64,000 nt of DNA from Paracoccus laeviglucosivorans (GTDB lineage Bacteria; Pseudomonadota; Alphaproteobacteria; Rhodobacterales; Rhodobacteraceae). The DNA is taken from positions 62,001 through 126,000 of the forward strand of contig NZ_FXTK01000005.1 in NCBI RefSeq assembly GCF_900182695.1, written 5' to 3'. Made by a program: the position numbers and the translations under genes. Below are positions 45,469 through 55,968 of the stretch, one piece after another; within the stretch, counting starts at the first letter, position 1; each line of letters begins with the position of its first letter. The notes beneath the pieces are model-generated. The model was not told the DNA's origin and searched no databases. It saw only the letters and a program-made list of their open reading frames with translations.

Positions 45469-47130
45469 ATGATCCCGGATTATGTGATCGTCGGCGCAGG
45501 CTCGGCAGGCTGCGCCTTGGCTTACCGGCTGGTCAAGGCGGGCAAGCGCGTCGATATTATCGAATATGGCGGAACCGATGCGGGGCCGTTCATCCAGATG
45601 CCCGCCGCGCTGTCCTATCCCATGAACATGCGCCGCTATGACTGGGGGTTTTCTTCGGTCCCCGAGGCGCATCTGGGTGGCCGCAAGCTTGTCACGCCGC
45701 GCGGCAAGGTCGTGGGCGGCTCATCCTCGATCAACGGGATGGTCTTTGTGCGCGGCCACGCCAAGGATTACGAATATTGGGCCGAAAGCGGTGCAACCGG
45801 CTGGGGCTATGCCGATGTGCTGCCCTATTTCAAGCGGATGGAAACCTCGCATAGTGCGGTCAGCGATTATCGCGGGTCCGAAGGGCCGCTGCATGTGACG
45901 CGGGGGTCGCGCAAGAATCCGTTGTTCGACGCCTTTATCAGGGCGGGGCGGCAGGCGGGCTATCCCACGACCGAGGATTACAATGGCGCGCGTCAGGAAG
46001 GTTTCGGCGCGATGGAGGCGACGATCTGGGAAGGTCGCCGCTGGTCCGCGGCCAACGCCTATTTGCGCCCGGCGCAGGAAACCGGGCTGCTGCGTTTGCG
46101 GCGCGGTCTGGCGCAGCGCGTTGTGTTCGAGGATGGCCGCGCGGTGGGCGTCGAGGTGCGCAACAATCGCGGCGTCACGGTGTTCCGCGCCAGCCAGGAG
46201 GTCATCCTGTCAGCCAGTTCGATCAATACGCCCAAGTTGCTGATGCTGTCGGGCATCGGTCCGGCGGATCATCTGGCCGAGCATGGGATCGAGGTCCGGG
46301 CGGATCGCCCCGGCGTGGGCGCAAATCTGCAGGACCATCTTGAGGTCTATATGCAGTTCACCGCGACCAAGCCCATCACGCTTTACAAGCATTGGAACCT
46401 GTGGGGCAAAGGCTCGATCGGGGCGCAATGGCTGGCGACGGGGACGGGTCTTGGCGCGTCGAACCAGTTCGAAAGCTGCGGCTTCATCCGGTCGCGGGCG
46501 GGCGTCGAGTATCCCGACATCCAATATCACTTCCTGCCTTTGGCCGTGCGCTATGACGGCAAGGCGGCAGCCGAAGGGCATGGCTTCCAGGTCCATGTCG
46601 GGCCGATGCGCTCGAAATCGCGGGGCACGGTGCGGCTGACCTCGGCCGATCCGACCGCAGCCCCGGAAATCCGCTTTAACTATATGTCCCATCCCGACGA
46701 CTGGGCGGAATTCCGCGCCTGCGTCCGACTGACGCGCGAGATTTTCGACCAGCCGGCATTTGCGGAATACAAGGGGCACGAGATACAGCCGGGCGAAGGT
46801 GTCACCAGCGATGCCGAGATCGATGCCTTTATCCGCGAACATGCCGAATCGGCATTCCATCCCTGCGGCACGGCGCGGGTGGGGCGTGCGGACGATCCGA
46901 TGGCGGTGGTCGATCCCGAATTGCGGGTGATCGGGGTCGAGGGGCTGCGGGTGGCCGACAGCTCGGTCTTTCCGCGCATCACCAACGGCAACCTGAATGC
47001 GCCGTCCATCATGACCGGCGAAAAGGCCGCCGATCACGTGCTGGGGCAGGGGATGCTGGCGCCGCTGAACCTTGGTCCCGTGATGGACACCCATTGGGAA
47101 GATGAGCAGCGCCCGAACGCGACGGCCTAG
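45469..47130 (+). CDS. betA: Choline dehydrogenase
   Basis: A 553-residue FAD-dependent GMC oxidoreductase that oxidises choline to betaine aldehyde at the membrane. The FAD motif [14 protein letters not shown] is at residues 6-19; [15 protein letters not shown] near 84 and [12 protein letters not shown] near 461, which holds the catalytic His, are GMC hallmarks. GGGGAGGCAGGC precedes ATG 45469. The hairpin-bearing repeat before it may reduce its expression relative to betB. Confidence 0.95.
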   Translation: MIPDYVIVGAGSAGCALAYRLVKAGKRVDIIEYGGTDAGPFIQMPAALSYPMNMRRYDWGFSSVPEAHLGGRKLVTPRGKVVGGSSSINGMVFVRGHAKDYEYWAESGATGWGYADVLPYFKRMETSHSAVSDYRGSEGPLHVTRGSRKNPLFDAFIRAGRQAGYPTTEDYNGARQEGFGAMEATIWEGRRWSAANAYLRPAQETGLLRLRRGLAQRVVFEDGRAVGVEVRNNRGVTVFRASQEVILSASSINTPKLLMLSGIGPADHLAEHGIEVRADRPGVGANLQDHLEVYMQFTATKPITLYKHWNLWGKGSIGAQWLATGTGLGASNQFESCGFIRSRAGVEYPDIQYHFLPLAVRYDGKAAAEGHGFQVHVGPMRSKSRGTVRLTSADPTAAPEIRFNYMSHPDDWAEFRACVRLTREIFDQPAFAEYKGHEIQPGEGVTSDAEIDAFIREHAESAFHPCGTARVGRADDPMAVVDPELRVIGVEGLRVADSSVFPRITNGNLNAPSIMTGEKAADHVLGQGMLAPLNLGPVMDTHWEDEQRPNATA

Positions 47131-47651
47131 TTCCTGGGCTGTTTCAGCAGATCAGCAAGCCCGGCGAAAGGCTTGCGGGTCTCGCCTTCGTCCTCGGCAT
47201 CCTCGGGGGTGTCCAGTTCGGCACCTTCGGCGCGGGGATAAAGCGGCAGGGCAAGAGTCAGCGCCTCGATCATGATGGCGTCTACGTCGATGAACTGGCC
47301 CAGCGGCTCCAGTTCTTCATCACCCATCTCCACGTCATCGCCCGATGGCGTGGCGGTATGGGGCGAAAAGACGCGATGCACGGATTCGCTGATCGCGGTC
47401 TTGACCGGGGCCAGCGTCACCACGCAGGGTTGCACGACCTTGGCGGAAAGCTGGCCGATCACTTCCCATGCTTCGCTGGGTGCAGGCCGGATTTCGCCGG
47501 TAAAACGCAGCGAGGACAGGGCCGAGATGCCAAGTTCTGCTGCAATTGCGGCGCGGGCCTCGGCATCGGGGGCCAAAGTGAAGGCGGTTGGCTGGCGCGG
47601 ATTAAGCTGGGCCACGCGGTAGCGGCTCTGCGGCTGCGAGGGTTGCGACAT
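47127..47651 (-). CDS. yceD: DUF177 (YceD) family protein
   Basis: A 174-residue protein of the YceD family, associated with 23S rRNA accumulation and in many genomes encoded with rpmF and plsX. Here those genes do not follow; betA is convergent, sharing four bases at the stops. The conserved part includes [27 protein letters not shown] and a late [20 protein letters not shown] 47651 has AAAGG nine bases upstream. It is divergent from bamE, as often seen in this group. Confidence 0.8.
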   Translation of the reverse strand: MSQPSQPQSRYRVAQLNPRQPTAFTLAPDAEARAAIAAELGISALSSLRFTGEIRPAPSEAWEVIGQLSAKVVQPCVVTLAPVKTAISESVHRVFSPHTATPSGDDVEMGDEELEPLGQFIDVDAIMIEALTLALPLYPRAEGAELDTPEDAEDEGETRKPFAGLADLLKQPRN

Positions 47652-47765
47652 TTTGCTGGCCTTTCCGTGATATGACGCCGGCTTGGGATATTCTTGAGCG
47701 CGGGGCGCGAGTTTGCTAAGTCGGTCCCGCGGCGTCAACAGCCGCGACAAGAAACAGGTGGCAAG

Positions 47766-48224
47766 ATGAAGATTTCCAGGCGGCAGATCATGGCTCTCGT
47801 GTTGACCGTGCCGATGGCGCTTGCTGCCTGTCAGGCCACCTATCGCAACCACGGCTATGTGCCGCCGGAGCATGAGCTTTCGCAGGTTGTCGTGGGCCAG
47901 ACCCGGCAGGACCAGCTGGAAGGGATGATTGGTCGTCCCAGCGCGCAGGGGCTGCTGACCGGCTCGGCCTGGTATTACGTCGGGTCGCGCTGGGAAACCT
48001 TCGGGGCCCGCCCCCCGCGCGAGGTTGACCGGCAGGTGCTGGCCATCAGCTTCAACGAAGGCGGCACGGTGTCGAATGTCGAACGCTTTGGGCAGGAACG
48101 CGGCCAAGTCGTCGTGCTGTCGCGCCGCGTGACCGATACGGGCGTGTCCGGCAGTGGCCTGATCCGGCAGCTGATGGGCAATGTGGGCCGCGTCTCGGCC
48201 GGGCAATTGCTGGATCAGCAATAA
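47766..48224 (+). CDS. bamE: BamE/SmpA/OmlA-like outer membrane lipoprotein
   Basis: A 152-residue lipoprotein. The lipobox ALAAC ends the signal peptide at Cys22, so it is acylated and probably anchored in the outer membrane. The SmpA/OmlA domain is visible as VVVGQTRQDQLEGMIGRPSA and SAWYYVGSRWETFG. BamE supports the BAM machine that inserts beta-barrel proteins. AGGTGG precedes ATG 47766. A terminator follows the stop directly. Confidence 0.88.
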   Translation: MKISRRQIMALVLTVPMALAACQATYRNHGYVPPEHELSQVVVGQTRQDQLEGMIGRPSAQGLLTGSAWYYVGSRWETFGARPPREVDRQVLAISFNEGGTVSNVERFGQERGQVVVLSRRVTDTGVSGSGLIRQLMGNVGRVSAGQLLDQQ

Positions 48225-48225
48225 G

Positions 48226-48251
48226 AAAAGCGCCCCGTGGGGCGCTTTTTT
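48226..48251 (+). terminator. Terminator of bamE (bidirectional with msrB)
   Basis: AAAAGCGCC and GGCGCTTTT pair around a short CC-GT-GG apex, followed by TTTTT. It lies between convergent bamE and msrB. Confidence 0.9.
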
Positions 48252-48268
48252 CGTAACAGGCGGGCGGT

Positions 48269-48661
48269 TCAGGCGGCGTCGGACACGAAGCGCAGCGCCA
48301 CCCCGTTGATGCAATAGCGCAGGCCCGTGGGCGGTGGTCCGTCCGGGAAGACGTGGCCCAGATGCGCGTCGCAGCGGTGGCAGCGCACCTCGGTGCGGAT
48401 CATGCCGTGGGTGATGTCGCGATGTTCGTCGATCGCGCCGCCGGGCTTGGAAAAGCTGGGCCAGCCGCAATGGCTTTCAAACTTGGCATCGCCGTCAAAC
48501 AGCCGCGCACCGCAGCAGACGCATTCGTAATGCCCCGGTCCCTTGGGAAAGCCCGGATGCGAAAACGGACGCTCGGTCCCGGCCTGGCGCGTGACGCGAT
48601 AGGTTTCGTCGTCCAGTTCAGCCCGCCATTCGGCATCGGATTTCGTGATGCGGTCAGTCAT
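48269..48661 (-). CDS. msrB: Peptide-methionine (R)-S-oxide reductase
   Basis: A 130-residue repair enzyme that reduces the R form of methionine sulfoxide in proteins. Zinc cysteines are the pair in YECVCC (47 and 50) and in CHRC (94 and 97), the catalytic cysteine is Cys117 in [11 protein letters not shown], and ESHCGWPSF is also diagnostic. No signal peptide, so cytoplasmic. GAAGGGCCAAG precedes ATG 48661. Confidence 0.95.
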   Translation of the reverse strand: MTDRITKSDAEWRAELDDETYRVTRQAGTERPFSHPGFPKGPGHYECVCCGARLFDGDAKFESHCGWPSFSKPGGAIDEHRDITHGMIRTEVRCHRCDAHLGHVFPDGPPPTGLRYCINGVALRFVSDAA

Positions 48662-48767
48662 CTTGGCCCTTCATTTGTTTGCGCTGCTGTTACAAGATAG
48701 GTGCAGGGAGGACAGGAACAAGGCGGGCGCGTTCGCCCCCGTCTTCCGGGGATTGGGCAGGAGTGCC

Positions 48768-49520
48768 ATGATGGCATTGCACAAAGGCCGCTACGAAGTC
48801 CGCACCGCCGAAAACGCAGCGGAAATCCTAGAAGCACAGCGTTTGCGCTGGTTATGTTTCATTGGCAAGCGCGCCATGTCGGACATGCCCGAGGCGGTGG
48901 ATGCCGACGATTACGACGACCGATGCACGCATGTGTTGATTCGCGAATCATCGGGACAACTTATCGCGTGTTTTCGGATGCTGACGCTTTCGGGCGGTCA
49001 CGAGATCGGCGACAGCTATTCCGCGCGCTATTACAATCTGTCCCGCCTGCGCGAATTCGACGGCAAGATGGTCGAGATCGGGCGTTTCTGCATCCATCCC
49101 GAATGGCACGATCCCGACATCCTGCGCCTGGCATGGGGTGCGCTGGCCCGTCATGTCGATCAGGAACAGGTGGAAATGCTGTTCGGCTGCTCAAGCTTCA
49201 TGGGCACGGATACGCAGGGCTATGAAGATACCTTTGCCATGTTGCGCGAACGGCACCTGGCGCCTAAGCGTTGGCTGCCGCGCGTCAAGGCGCCCAAGGT
49301 GTTCCGCTTTGCCCGTGCGCTGCGGCTGCGCAAGCCCGATCCGCGCGCTGCTATGGCAGGGATGCCGCCTTTGCTGCGGTCCTATCTGGCGATGGGTGGT
49401 TGGGTCAGCGATCATGCGGTGGTCGATAGCCAGTTGAACACGCTGCATGTCTTCACCGGGCTGGAGATTCGCGCGATTCCGCCCGCGCGGGCAAAACTGC
49501 TTCGCGCAGCAGGGGCGTAA
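48768..49520 (+). CDS. olsB: Ornithine N-acyltransferase (lyso-ornithine lipid synthase)
   Basis: A 250-residue GNAT-fold acyltransferase matching OlsB, which joins a 3-hydroxy fatty acyl group to ornithine, first step of phosphorus-free ornithine lipids. [33 protein letters not shown] and [13 protein letters not shown] are family motifs; [11 protein letters not shown] is in the expected place. ATG 48768 or 48771 both fit a CAGGAG site. The second-step gene olsA, often adjacent, is not present here. tgt follows 43 bases later. Confidence 0.88.
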   Translation: MMALHKGRYEVRTAENAAEILEAQRLRWLCFIGKRAMSDMPEAVDADDYDDRCTHVLIRESSGQLIACFRMLTLSGGHEIGDSYSARYYNLSRLREFDGKMVEIGRFCIHPEWHDPDILRLAWGALARHVDQEQVEMLFGCSSFMGTDTQGYEDTFAMLRERHLAPKRWLPRVKAPKVFRFARALRLRKPDPRAAMAGMPPLLRSYLAMGGWVSDHAVVDSQLNTLHVFTGLEIRAIPPARAKLLRAAGA

Positions 49521-49563
49521 GCGGGCCTTCCATCGCGGGTCCAAAGCGCATATCTGCGCGGGC

Positions 49564-50694
49564 ATGACCCAGAGATTCGCATTTTCCGTATCGGCCACCG
49601 ATGGCCGCGCCCGCACCGGCGCGATCCAGACCCCTCGGGGCGAGATCCGCACACCCGCATTCATGCCTGTGGGCACGGCGGCGACCGTCAAGGCGATGTT
49701 GCCGGAATCGGTGCGCGCCACCGGGGCCGATATTCTGCTGGGCAATACCTATCACCTGATGCTGCGTCCGGGGGCCGAGCGCGTGGCGCGGCTGGGCGGC
49801 CTGCACAAATTCATGAACTGGGAACGCCCCATCCTGACCGATTCGGGCGGATTTCAGGTCATGTCGCTTGCGGGCCTGCGCAAACTGACCGAGGAAGGCG
49901 TGACCTTTGCCAGCCATGTGGACGGCTCAAAGCACTTCCTGTCGCCCGAAACCAGCATGGAAATTCAGCGCCTGCTGGGCAGCGACATCGTCATGGCCTT
50001 TGACGAATGTCCCGCACTGCCCGCAACGGATGCCGAGGTTGCGGCATCCATGCGCATGTCGATGCGTTGGGCGCAACGCTCGCGCGACGCCTTTGGCGAC
50101 CGGCCCGGCCATGCGCTTTTCGGCATCATGCAGGGTGGCGTCACGCCCGAACTGCGCGAGGAATCGGCGACCGCGCTGAAAGCCATCGGTTTCGAAGGCT
50201 ACGCCATCGGCGGGCTGGCGGTGGGTGAGGGGCAGGACGCGATGTTCGGCGTGCTGGACTATGCGCCCGGCTTCCTGCCCGAAGACAAGCCGCGCTACCT
50301 GATGGGCGTGGGCAAGCCCGACGACATCGTGGGCGCGGTCGTACGCGGCGTTGACATGATGGATTGCGTGCTGCCGTCGCGTTCGGGCCGGACGGGTCAG
50401 GCATGGACACGGCGTGGTCAGGTCAACATCAAGAACGCGCGTCATGCCGATGACCCGCGCCCCTTGGACGCCGACTGCACCTGTCCCGCATGCACCGGCT
50501 ATAGCCGCGCCTATTTGCACCATGTCTTCCGTTCGGGCGAAATGATTTCGGGGATGCTGCTGACCTGGCACAACCTGCACTATTTTCAGGAACTGATGGC
50601 GGGCCTGCGCGACGCGATCGCCAACGGGCGTCTTGCGGCGTTTGTCACCGAATTCGAGGCAATGCGGGCACAGGGCGACATCGATCCGCTGTAG
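49564..50694 (+). CDS. tgt: Queuine tRNA-ribosyltransferase
   Basis: A 376-residue enzyme that swaps guanine 34 of GUN-anticodon tRNAs (including tRNA-Asp, present in this window) for the queuosine precursor. The catalytic region [15 protein letters not shown] is near residue 87, the second Asp region [13 protein letters not shown] near 275, and the zinc site CTCPAC plus YLHH near 305-325. The ribosome site is weak. ATG 49564 is the first in-frame start that gives the family length. Confidence 0.96.
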   Translation: MTQRFAFSVSATDGRARTGAIQTPRGEIRTPAFMPVGTAATVKAMLPESVRATGADILLGNTYHLMLRPGAERVARLGGLHKFMNWERPILTDSGGFQVMSLAGLRKLTEEGVTFASHVDGSKHFLSPETSMEIQRLLGSDIVMAFDECPALPATDAEVAASMRMSMRWAQRSRDAFGDRPGHALFGIMQGGVTPELREESATALKAIGFEGYAIGGLAVGEGQDAMFGVLDYAPGFLPEDKPRYLMGVGKPDDIVGAVVRGVDMMDCVLPSRSGRTGQAWTRRGQVNIKNARHADDPRPLDADCTCPACTGYSRAYLHHVFRSGEMISGMLLTWHNLHYFQELMAGLRDAIANGRLAAFVTEFEAMRAQGDIDPL

Positions 50695-50786
50695 GTCGTG
50701 ACGTAGCGCCTTGATTTTTAGGAAAGACTGCCGCATGGCCGGAATATAGATTCGGCGGACGCCCCGCCCATGCCTGAAAGAGCCCC

Positions 50787-51995
50787 ATGCCAGCCCAACC
50801 GACGACCGCCAAGCACGACGAAATCCGCACGATCACGACGACTGCAGAACTGGCCGAATTCTGCGAACTGGCCAAGGCCCAGCCTTATGTGACGCTGGAC
50901 ACCGAATTCCTGCGGGAACGGACCTATTACTCCAAATTGTGTCTGATTCAGGCGGCGCTTCCGCCCGCCTCTGGCACCAAGGCCGATGGCGGGACCGCTG
51001 TGCTGATCGACCCGCTGCTGGGCAATCTGTCGCTTGAGCCGCTTTACGACCTGTTCCGCCACAAGGCGACGGTCAAGGTTTTCCATGCAGCCCGTCAGGA
51101 TCTGGAAATCTTTTTCCACGATGCAGGCGTGCTGCCCGATCCGCTGTTCGATACCCAGATTGCCGCGATGGTCTGCGGTTTCGGCGAACAGGTGGGTTAT
51201 GAGACGCTGGTGAAAAAGATCGCGCGTCAGCCCTTGGACAAATCCTCGCGCTTTACCGACTGGTCGCACCGCCCGCTGTCCGAGGCGCAGGCAAGCTATG
51301 CGCTGGCCGATGTGACGCATCTGCGCGCGATCTATGAATTCCTTGCGGCGCAGCTGGACAAGACCGGGCGCGCGCCGTGGCTTCAGGAAGAAGTGGCGGT
51401 GCTGCTGAACCCCGAAACCTATATCACCCGCCCCGAAGAGGCTTGGGAACGTGTGCGCACCCGCTCGGGCTCGCCGCGTTTTCTGGCGGTGGTGCGGGAA
51501 CTGGCCCGCTTCCGCGAAAACTATGCGCAGGAACGCGACATTCCCCGTGCCCGCGTCTTCAAGGACGATGCGCTGATCGAGCTTGCCTCGACCAAACCGC
51601 TGTCCGAGGCCGATCTGGGCAAATCCCGCCTGCTGCTGCGCGACGCGCGGCGCGGAGAGATTGCGAACGGTATCCTTGCCGCGGTCAAGGCTGGTCTGGA
51701 AACCAAGGATCTGCCCAAGCCCGCCCCCGAAGAACCGGGCCGCCCCGGCAATGCCGCGCTGGCCGAATTGCTGCGCGTGCTGCTGAAAGCCAAATCGGAT
51801 GAGGCAGGGGTTGCGCCCCGCCTGATCGCTTCGGCTGCCGATCTGGATGCGATTGCGTCGGGCGCGCGCGACCTGCCCGCGCTGTCGGGCTGGCGTTCCG
51901 AGGTGTTCGGTCAGGACGCGCTGCGTCTTGCCGCCGGAGAGATTGCGCTTTCCGCGCAGGGTGGTGCGGTCAAGGTCGTGACCGTTCCGCGCTAA
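50787..51995 (+). CDS. rnd: Ribonuclease D
   Basis: A 402-residue 3'-5' exoribonuclease that trims tRNA precursors. DEDD catalytic motifs: VTLDTEFLRERTYY near residue 35 (Exo I), VFHAARQDLEIFFHDAG near 96 (Exo II) and SYALADVTHLRAIYEFL near 170 (Exo III, Tyr type). An HRDC region follows near 225 (REYAQERDIPRARVFKDDAL-like). The stop overlaps the convergent mgtC-like stop by four bases. Confidence 0.94.
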   Translation: MPAQPTTAKHDEIRTITTTAELAEFCELAKAQPYVTLDTEFLRERTYYSKLCLIQAALPPASGTKADGGTAVLIDPLLGNLSLEPLYDLFRHKATVKVFHAARQDLEIFFHDAGVLPDPLFDTQIAAMVCGFGEQVGYETLVKKIARQPLDKSSRFTDWSHRPLSEAQASYALADVTHLRAIYEFLAAQLDKTGRAPWLQEEVAVLLNPETYITRPEEAWERVRTRSGSPRFLAVVRELARFRENYAQERDIPRARVFKDDALIELASTKPLSEADLGKSRLLLRDARRGEIANGILAAVKAGLETKDLPKPAPEEPGRPGNAALAELLRVLLKAKSDEAGVAPRLIASAADLDAIASGARDLPALSGWRSEVFGQDALRLAAGEIALSAQGGAVKVVTVPR

Positions 51996-52477
51996 TCTTC
52001 GTCGCGCAGGACAGGGCTGATCAGCTGCCGGACCACGAACAGCACGGCGATGGCGAGCAGGGTGACCATGATCGCCAGCCAAAGATCGCCCGTGCCGCAG
52101 CACAGCCCGATCGCGCCGCATAGCCACATGGATGCGCCGGTGGTGACGCCACGCACATCGCCGCCCCGCGTGATGATCGACCCGGCGGCCAGAAAGGCCA
52201 CGCCTGCCGTCACCGCCTCGATCAGCCGGAACGGATCGGTGCGCTGTTCGCCGGGATGGGTTCTAAACGCCTCGGCCAATTCCATCGCGACCAGCGTGAA
52301 ACAGGCAGCCGCCAGCGAGATCAGCATATGGGTGCGCAGCCCGGCCTGACGGTGCTTTGCCTCACGCTCCCAGCCGATCACGCCGCCCAGCAGCAGAGCC
52401 ATGACCAGTCGAAGGGTCACGACCGGCAGCGGCAGGCTCATCGGGCGTTGGAATTCCGCAAGCAGTTGATCGAGCAT
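51992..52477 (-). CDS. MgtC/SapB family membrane protein
   Basis: A 161-residue inner-membrane protein with four or five membrane segments. LRLVMALLLGGVIGWERE (residues 22-39), KHRQAGLRTHMLISLAAA and GVAFLAAGSIITRGGDVRGVTTGASMWL are MgtC/SapB signatures. MgtC-type proteins modulate membrane ATPase or magnesium and phosphate homeostasis. It starts five bases after the hisE stop and may be the last gene of that operon, although its ribosome site is weak. Confidence 0.88.
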   Translation of the reverse strand: MLDQLLAEFQRPMSLPLPVVTLRLVMALLLGGVIGWEREAKHRQAGLRTHMLISLAAACFTLVAMELAEAFRTHPGEQRTDPFRLIEAVTAGVAFLAAGSIITRGGDVRGVTTGASMWLCGAIGLCCGTGDLWLAIMVTLLAIAVLFVVRQLISPVLRDED

Positions 52478-52481
52478 GTCT

Positions 52482-52793
52482 TCATGTCCGTGAAGCCTTT
52501 TCCTCGATTCCCGAACGCCCTTCGCGGCGGTCCAGTTCATTTTCCACATCGGCCAGCGTCACATCGCGCGCCGCCAGCATGACCAGCAGGTGATAGATCA
52601 CGTCCGCCGCTTCGCAGGTCAGGCGGGCGCGGTCGCCCTTGACGGCCTCGATGATCGCCTCGACGGCCTCCTCGCCGAATTTCTCGGCGCATTTCTCGGG
52701 GCCTTTGGACAGCAGCTTGGCGGTCCAGCTTGTGTCCGGGTCAGCGCCCTTGCGGGCGGCGATGGTGTCGGCCAGTCGTTGGATACCGCTCAT
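52482..52793 (-). CDS. hisE: Phosphoribosyl-ATP pyrophosphatase
   Basis: A 103-residue MazG-like pyrophosphatase for the second step of histidine synthesis. [24 protein letters not shown] and [19 protein letters not shown] hold the metal-binding acidic residues. It is separate from HisI, as usual in alphaproteobacteria; hisI is not in the window. Its start overlaps the hisF stop (ATGA). Confidence 0.95.
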   Translation of the reverse strand: MSGIQRLADTIAARKGADPDTSWTAKLLSKGPEKCAEKFGEEAVEAIIEAVKGDRARLTCEAADVIYHLLVMLAARDVTLADVENELDRREGRSGIEEKASRT

Positions 52794-53551
52794 GCCAGCC
52801 TCATGGGGATGCCTGCGGCGGCCATGTGTTCCTTGGCCTGACGCACGGTGAAGGTTCCGAAGTGAAAGATCGAGGCCGCCAGAACGGCGCTGGCGTGACC
52901 TTCGATCACGCCTTCGGCCAGATGTTCCAACGCGCCGACGCCGCCGGATGCGATGACGGGGATCGATACGGCATCGGCCACGGCGCGGGTCAACGGGATG
53001 TTGAAGCCGGATTTGGTGCCGTCGCGGTCCATGCTGGTCAGCAGGATCTCGCCCGCGCCCTTGGCGGCGACGGTGCGGGCGAATTCCACCGCGTCGATGC
53101 CGGTGGGCTTGCGCCCGCCATGGGTAAAGATTTCCCATTTGCCGGGCGCGACCGTTTTGGCGTCGATGGCGCAGACAATGCATTGGCTGCCAAAGCGGTC
53201 AGCGGCCTCGGCAATGACATCGGGGTTCGCCACGGCGGCCGAGTTGAAGCTGACCTTGTCGGCGCCCGCCAGCAGCAGCGCACGCACGTCATTGTGGCTG
53301 CGCACGCCGCCGCCCACGGTCAGCGGCACGAAACAGGCTTCCGCCGTGCGGGTCACCAGATCGAACATGGTGCCACGGTTTTCATGTGTGGCGTGGATGT
53401 CCAGAAAGCAGATCTCATCCGCGCCCGCCGCGTCATAGGCGCGGGCGGCTTCGACGGGATCGCCGGCATCCACCAGATCGACAAAGTTCACGCCCTTGAC
53501 CACGCGACCATCGGCCACGTCCAGACAAGGGATCACACGGGTTTTCAGCAT
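52790..53551 (-). CDS. hisF: Imidazole glycerol phosphate synthase, cyclase subunit
   Basis: A 253-residue (beta-alpha)8 barrel that uses ammonia from HisH to form imidazole glycerol phosphate and AICAR. Catalytic aspartates are in [15 protein letters not shown] (residues 5-19) and [15 protein letters not shown] near 128; phosphate-binding [13 protein letters not shown] and [12 protein letters not shown] loops are present. Its first seven bases overlap the DUF2867 gene upstream. Confidence 0.96.
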   Translation of the reverse strand: MLKTRVIPCLDVADGRVVKGVNFVDLVDAGDPVEAARAYDAAGADEICFLDIHATHENRGTMFDLVTRTAEACFVPLTVGGGVRSHNDVRALLLAGADKVSFNSAAVANPDVIAEAADRFGSQCIVCAIDAKTVAPGKWEIFTHGGRKPTGIDAVEFARTVAAKGAGEILLTSMDRDGTKSGFNIPLTRAVADAVSIPVIASGGVGALEHLAEGVIEGHASAVLAASIFHFGTFTVRQAKEHMAAAGIPMRLA

Positions 53552-54009
53552 GTTCTTTGGCCTTCCGGGGCGCGCATCAGCCGCGCCATCGCGTTTCGCA
53601 GGATCAATATGTGAAATGGCATGACAGCGCAAAGGTAAAGCCTGCCGCCGATATGATGCGGCCCCACCCATGTCGCGCAATGGATGCGGCCATCCGCACG
53701 CAGGATCAGGATGCGGAAATCCAGATGCCGGTCGTCAAAGCCCAGCAGCACATGATCGGGGCTTTCAATCTCGGCCGGGAAAAAGCCGTAGGGGCCGGGC
53801 TCGCGCGGTTCGACCCGCAGGCCAAAGGGCCGCATCAAGGCATTGCGCAATGCCAGCAGGCGCTTGGCCCAGCCGGGAAATGCGGTGATGATACGCGCAG
53901 CCTCGGGCGCGGAAAGGCCCGAGGGCGCGCTGTAGCAATCAAGAAAATCGCCCGGCCTGCGATACCCGTCCAACGGGTTCGGACCGGGCAGGGGACCCTT
54001 GCGGATCAT
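53545..54009 (-). CDS. DUF2867 domain-containing protein within the his operon
   Basis: A 154-residue protein with DUF2867 features: [26 protein letters not shown] near residues 40-65, [20 protein letters not shown] near 84-103, and the ending [24 protein letters not shown]. It has no histidine-biosynthesis homology. It overlaps the hisA stop by one base (TGATG) and hisF by seven, so it is firmly embedded in the operon. Function unknown. Confidence 0.75.
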   Translation of the reverse strand: MIRKGPLPGPNPLDGYRRPGDFLDCYSAPSGLSAPEAARIITAFPGWAKRLLALRNALMRPFGLRVEPREPGPYGFFPAEIESPDHVLLGFDDRHLDFRILILRADGRIHCATWVGPHHIGGRLYLCAVMPFHILILRNAMARLMRAPEGQRTC

Positions 54010-54725
54010 CAGGCCAGCGCGCGCAGCGCCTCGCCCAGATTGATCGCGCCGTCATAAAGCGCCCGCCCCGAGATCGCACCCGAAATGACCCGCGTGTCGC
54101 GCAGCGCCAGCAGATCCTGCATCGAGCTGACGCCGCCAGACGCGATGACCGAGATATTGACGGCCCGCGCCAGAGCTTCGGTCGCTGCGATATTCGGCCC
54201 TTGCATGGCGCCGTCGCGGTCGATGTCGGTATAGATGATGGCGGACACGCCGGCGTCTTCGAACTGGCGGGCCAGATCGACGGCCATCACGTCGGTCTCC
54301 TTGGCCCAGCCGCGGGTCGCGACACGGCCGCCGCGGGCGTCGATGCCGACCGCGATCTTTCCGGGAAATGCCAGCGCTGCTTCGCGGACAAGGCTGGGCT
54401 GTTCGACCGCCACCGTGCCCAGAATGACGCGGGCCAGACCGCGATCCAGCCAGCTTTCGATGGTGGCCATGTCGCGGATACCGCCGCCAAGCTGGGCGGG
54501 AATGTCGGTCGCGGCCAGAATCGCCTCGACCGCTGCGGCGTTCACGGGATGGCCTTCGAAGGCGCCGTTCAGATCGACCAGATGCAGCCATTGCGCACCC
54601 GCTTCCTGAAACGCCAGGGCCTGTGCAGCGGGGTCGGTGCCGAAGACGGTCGCCGCCTCCATGTCGCCGCGCAGCAGGCGCACGCAATTGCCGTCCTTGA
54701 GGTCGATGGCGGGGTAAAGGATCAT
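54009..54725 (-). CDS. hisA: ProFAR isomerase
   Basis: A 238-residue (beta-alpha)8 barrel isomerase of histidine synthesis. [20 protein letters not shown] begins at residue 3, with the first catalytic Asp; [15 protein letters not shown] near 165 holds the second. AGGAGAGATGCG precedes ATG 54725. It starts a second his segment, separated from hisB-hisH by a divergent DUF2147 gene. Confidence 0.96.
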   Translation of the reverse strand: MILYPAIDLKDGNCVRLLRGDMEAATVFGTDPAAQALAFQEAGAQWLHLVDLNGAFEGHPVNAAAVEAILAATDIPAQLGGGIRDMATIESWLDRGLARVILGTVAVEQPSLVREAALAFPGKIAVGIDARGGRVATRGWAKETDVMAVDLARQFEDAGVSAIIYTDIDRDGAMQGPNIAATEALARAVNISVIASGGVSSMQDLLALRDTRVISGAISGRALYDGAINLGEALRALA

Positions 54726-54779
54726 CGCATCTCTCCTGTGGTTGGCGCCCCTTTGCCACATGGCGGCAAGATCGGAAAG

Positions 54780-54806
54780 GGGCCGCAGGGTCGCAGGCTG
54801 CGGCCC
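54780..54806. other. Inverted repeat in the hisA/DUF2147 intergenic region
   Basis: GGGCCGCAG and CTGCGGCCC form a perfect 9-bp stem with a nine-base loop, 55 bases upstream of the hisA start and 88 bases before the DUF2147 start. It is probably in the hisA leader or promoter region; no T run accompanies it. Role unknown. Confidence 0.5.
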
Positions 54807-54893
54807 GCCAACGCCACGTCAGTCTTGATCGCGCCGGGGTTGCAGGCGCATCCTTGTCCTGTCGGGCACGGACCCGCAGGGGGAGGAATCACT

Positions 54894-55280
54894 ATGAAAT
54901 CTTGGGCTTTCGCCATGATGCTGATGCTGGGCGCGGGTGCTGCGCAAGCCGATGGCATCGGCGGTATCTTCCAGACGCAGGCCAACGATCAGGGCCATGT
55001 CGGCATGGTCGAATTCTATGACTGCGGCGGCAAATATTGCGGGCGGCTGGTGAAATCCTTCGACAAGGCAGGCAAGGAAATCAGCTCGGCCCATACTGGC
55101 AAGAACATCGTGGCGGGGATGACCGACGATGGCGGCGGCAAATTCTCGGGCGGGACGATCTGGGATCCGGGTGCGGACAAGACCTATAAGTCCAAGATGG
55201 TGCTGAACGGCAAGACGCTGAGCGTGTCGGGCTGTGTGGCGGTGTTCTGCAAGACGCAAACATGGACGCAGGTTCGCTGA
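54894..55280 (+). CDS. DUF2147 exported protein
   Basis: A 128-residue periplasmic protein. Signal peptide residues 1-19 (ending GAGAAQADG). The DUF2147 domain shows VEFYDCGGKYCGRLVKS, GTIWDPGADKTYKSKMVLNG and LSVSGCVAVFCKTQTWTQ. GGGGGAGGAATCACT before the ATG is a strong ribosome site. Members bind small molecules or act in envelope stress; role unproven. It interrupts the his cluster on the opposite strand. Confidence 0.87.
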   Translation: MKSWAFAMMLMLGAGAAQADGIGGIFQTQANDQGHVGMVEFYDCGGKYCGRLVKSFDKAGKEISSAHTGKNIVAGMTDDGGGKFSGGTIWDPGADKTYKSKMVLNGKTLSVSGCVAVFCKTQTWTQVR

Positions 55281-55288
55281 ACCGGGCG

Positions 55289-55325
55289 CGCCTTCGCCGC
55301 CCCCATCCAAGGGGCCGCGAAGGCG
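55289..55325. terminator. Bidirectional terminator between DUF2147 gene and hisH
   Basis: CGCCTTCGC and GCGAAGGCG form the outer 9-bp stem, continued by GCCCC/GGGGC after one unpaired C on each side. It lies between the two convergent stops. Confidence 0.7.
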
Positions 55326-55338
55326 AGGGCTTGCGCCC

Positions 55339-55968
55339 TTAGGGGCGCCAGCGCAGGAAGTTCGCGATGATCCGCAGGCCGACATCCTGCGATTTCTCCG
55401 GGTGGAACTGGCAGCCGACAATATTGTCGCGCCCGACCACCGCCGTCACCGCGCTGCCGTAATCCACCGTCGCAAGCAGATGGGCCGGATCGGTCACGTC
55501 AAACTGCCAGCTATGCACGAAATAGGCGTGATCGCCGGTCTTGATGCCGTCCAGCACAGGATGCGCGCCATGCACCGTCAGGTCGTTCCAGCCCATATGC
55601 GGCACTTTCAGGCCGGGCGCACGGATGGCCTGTATCTGGCCACCGATCCAGCCAAGGCCGGCAGTCTCGCGATATTCGTGCCCGGTTTCGGCCAGCATCT
55701 GCATTCCGACGCAGATGCCCATGAAGGGCACGCCGCGCGCGAGCACCGCATCGCGTAGCGCATCGACCATGCCCGGCACCTCGTCCAGAGCCTTGCGGCA
55801 GGCGGGGAACGCCCCGTCGCCGGGCAGGACGATCCGGTCGGCGTCGGCCACCGCCTCGGGGTCCGAGGTCACGATGACCTGCGCGCCCACGTCGCGCCCC
55901 ATCAGCGCGAATGCCTTTTCCGCCGAATGCAGGTTGCCGCTGTCGTAATCGACCAGGGCGACCCGCAT
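55339..55968 (-). CDS. hisH: Imidazole glycerol phosphate synthase, glutamine amidotransferase subunit
   Basis: A 209-residue class I glutaminase that feeds ammonia to HisF. The oxyanion region DYDSGNLHSAEKA is at residues 7-19, the nucleophile in FMGICVGMQML near residue 84 and the His-Glu pair in VGCQFHPEKSQ near 190. ATG 55968 shares one base with the hisB stop. A terminator-like hairpin follows, so hisA-hisF must be made from another promoter. Confidence 0.95.
   Translation of the reverse strand: MRVALVDYDSGNLHSAEKAFALMGRDVGAQVIVTSDPEAVADADRIVLPGDGAFPACRKALDEVPGMVDALRDAVLARGVPFMGICVGMQMLAETGHEYRETAGLGWIGGQIQAIRAPGLKVPHMGWNDLTVHGAHPVLDGIKTGDHAYFVHSWQFDVTDPAHLLATVDYGSAVTAVVGRDNIVGCQFHPEKSQDVGLRIIANFLRWRP

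Noticed and set aside
47652..48470. N-terminal extension of the DUF177 protein by up to 270 codons
   Set aside because: The extension is antisense to bamE and passes through its terminator; the internal ATG at 47651 has a proper ribosome site.
54201..54893. Upstream in-frame extension of the DUF2147 gene
   Set aside because: It lies antisense to hisA; the ATG at 54894 starts a clear signal peptide and follows a strong ribosome site.
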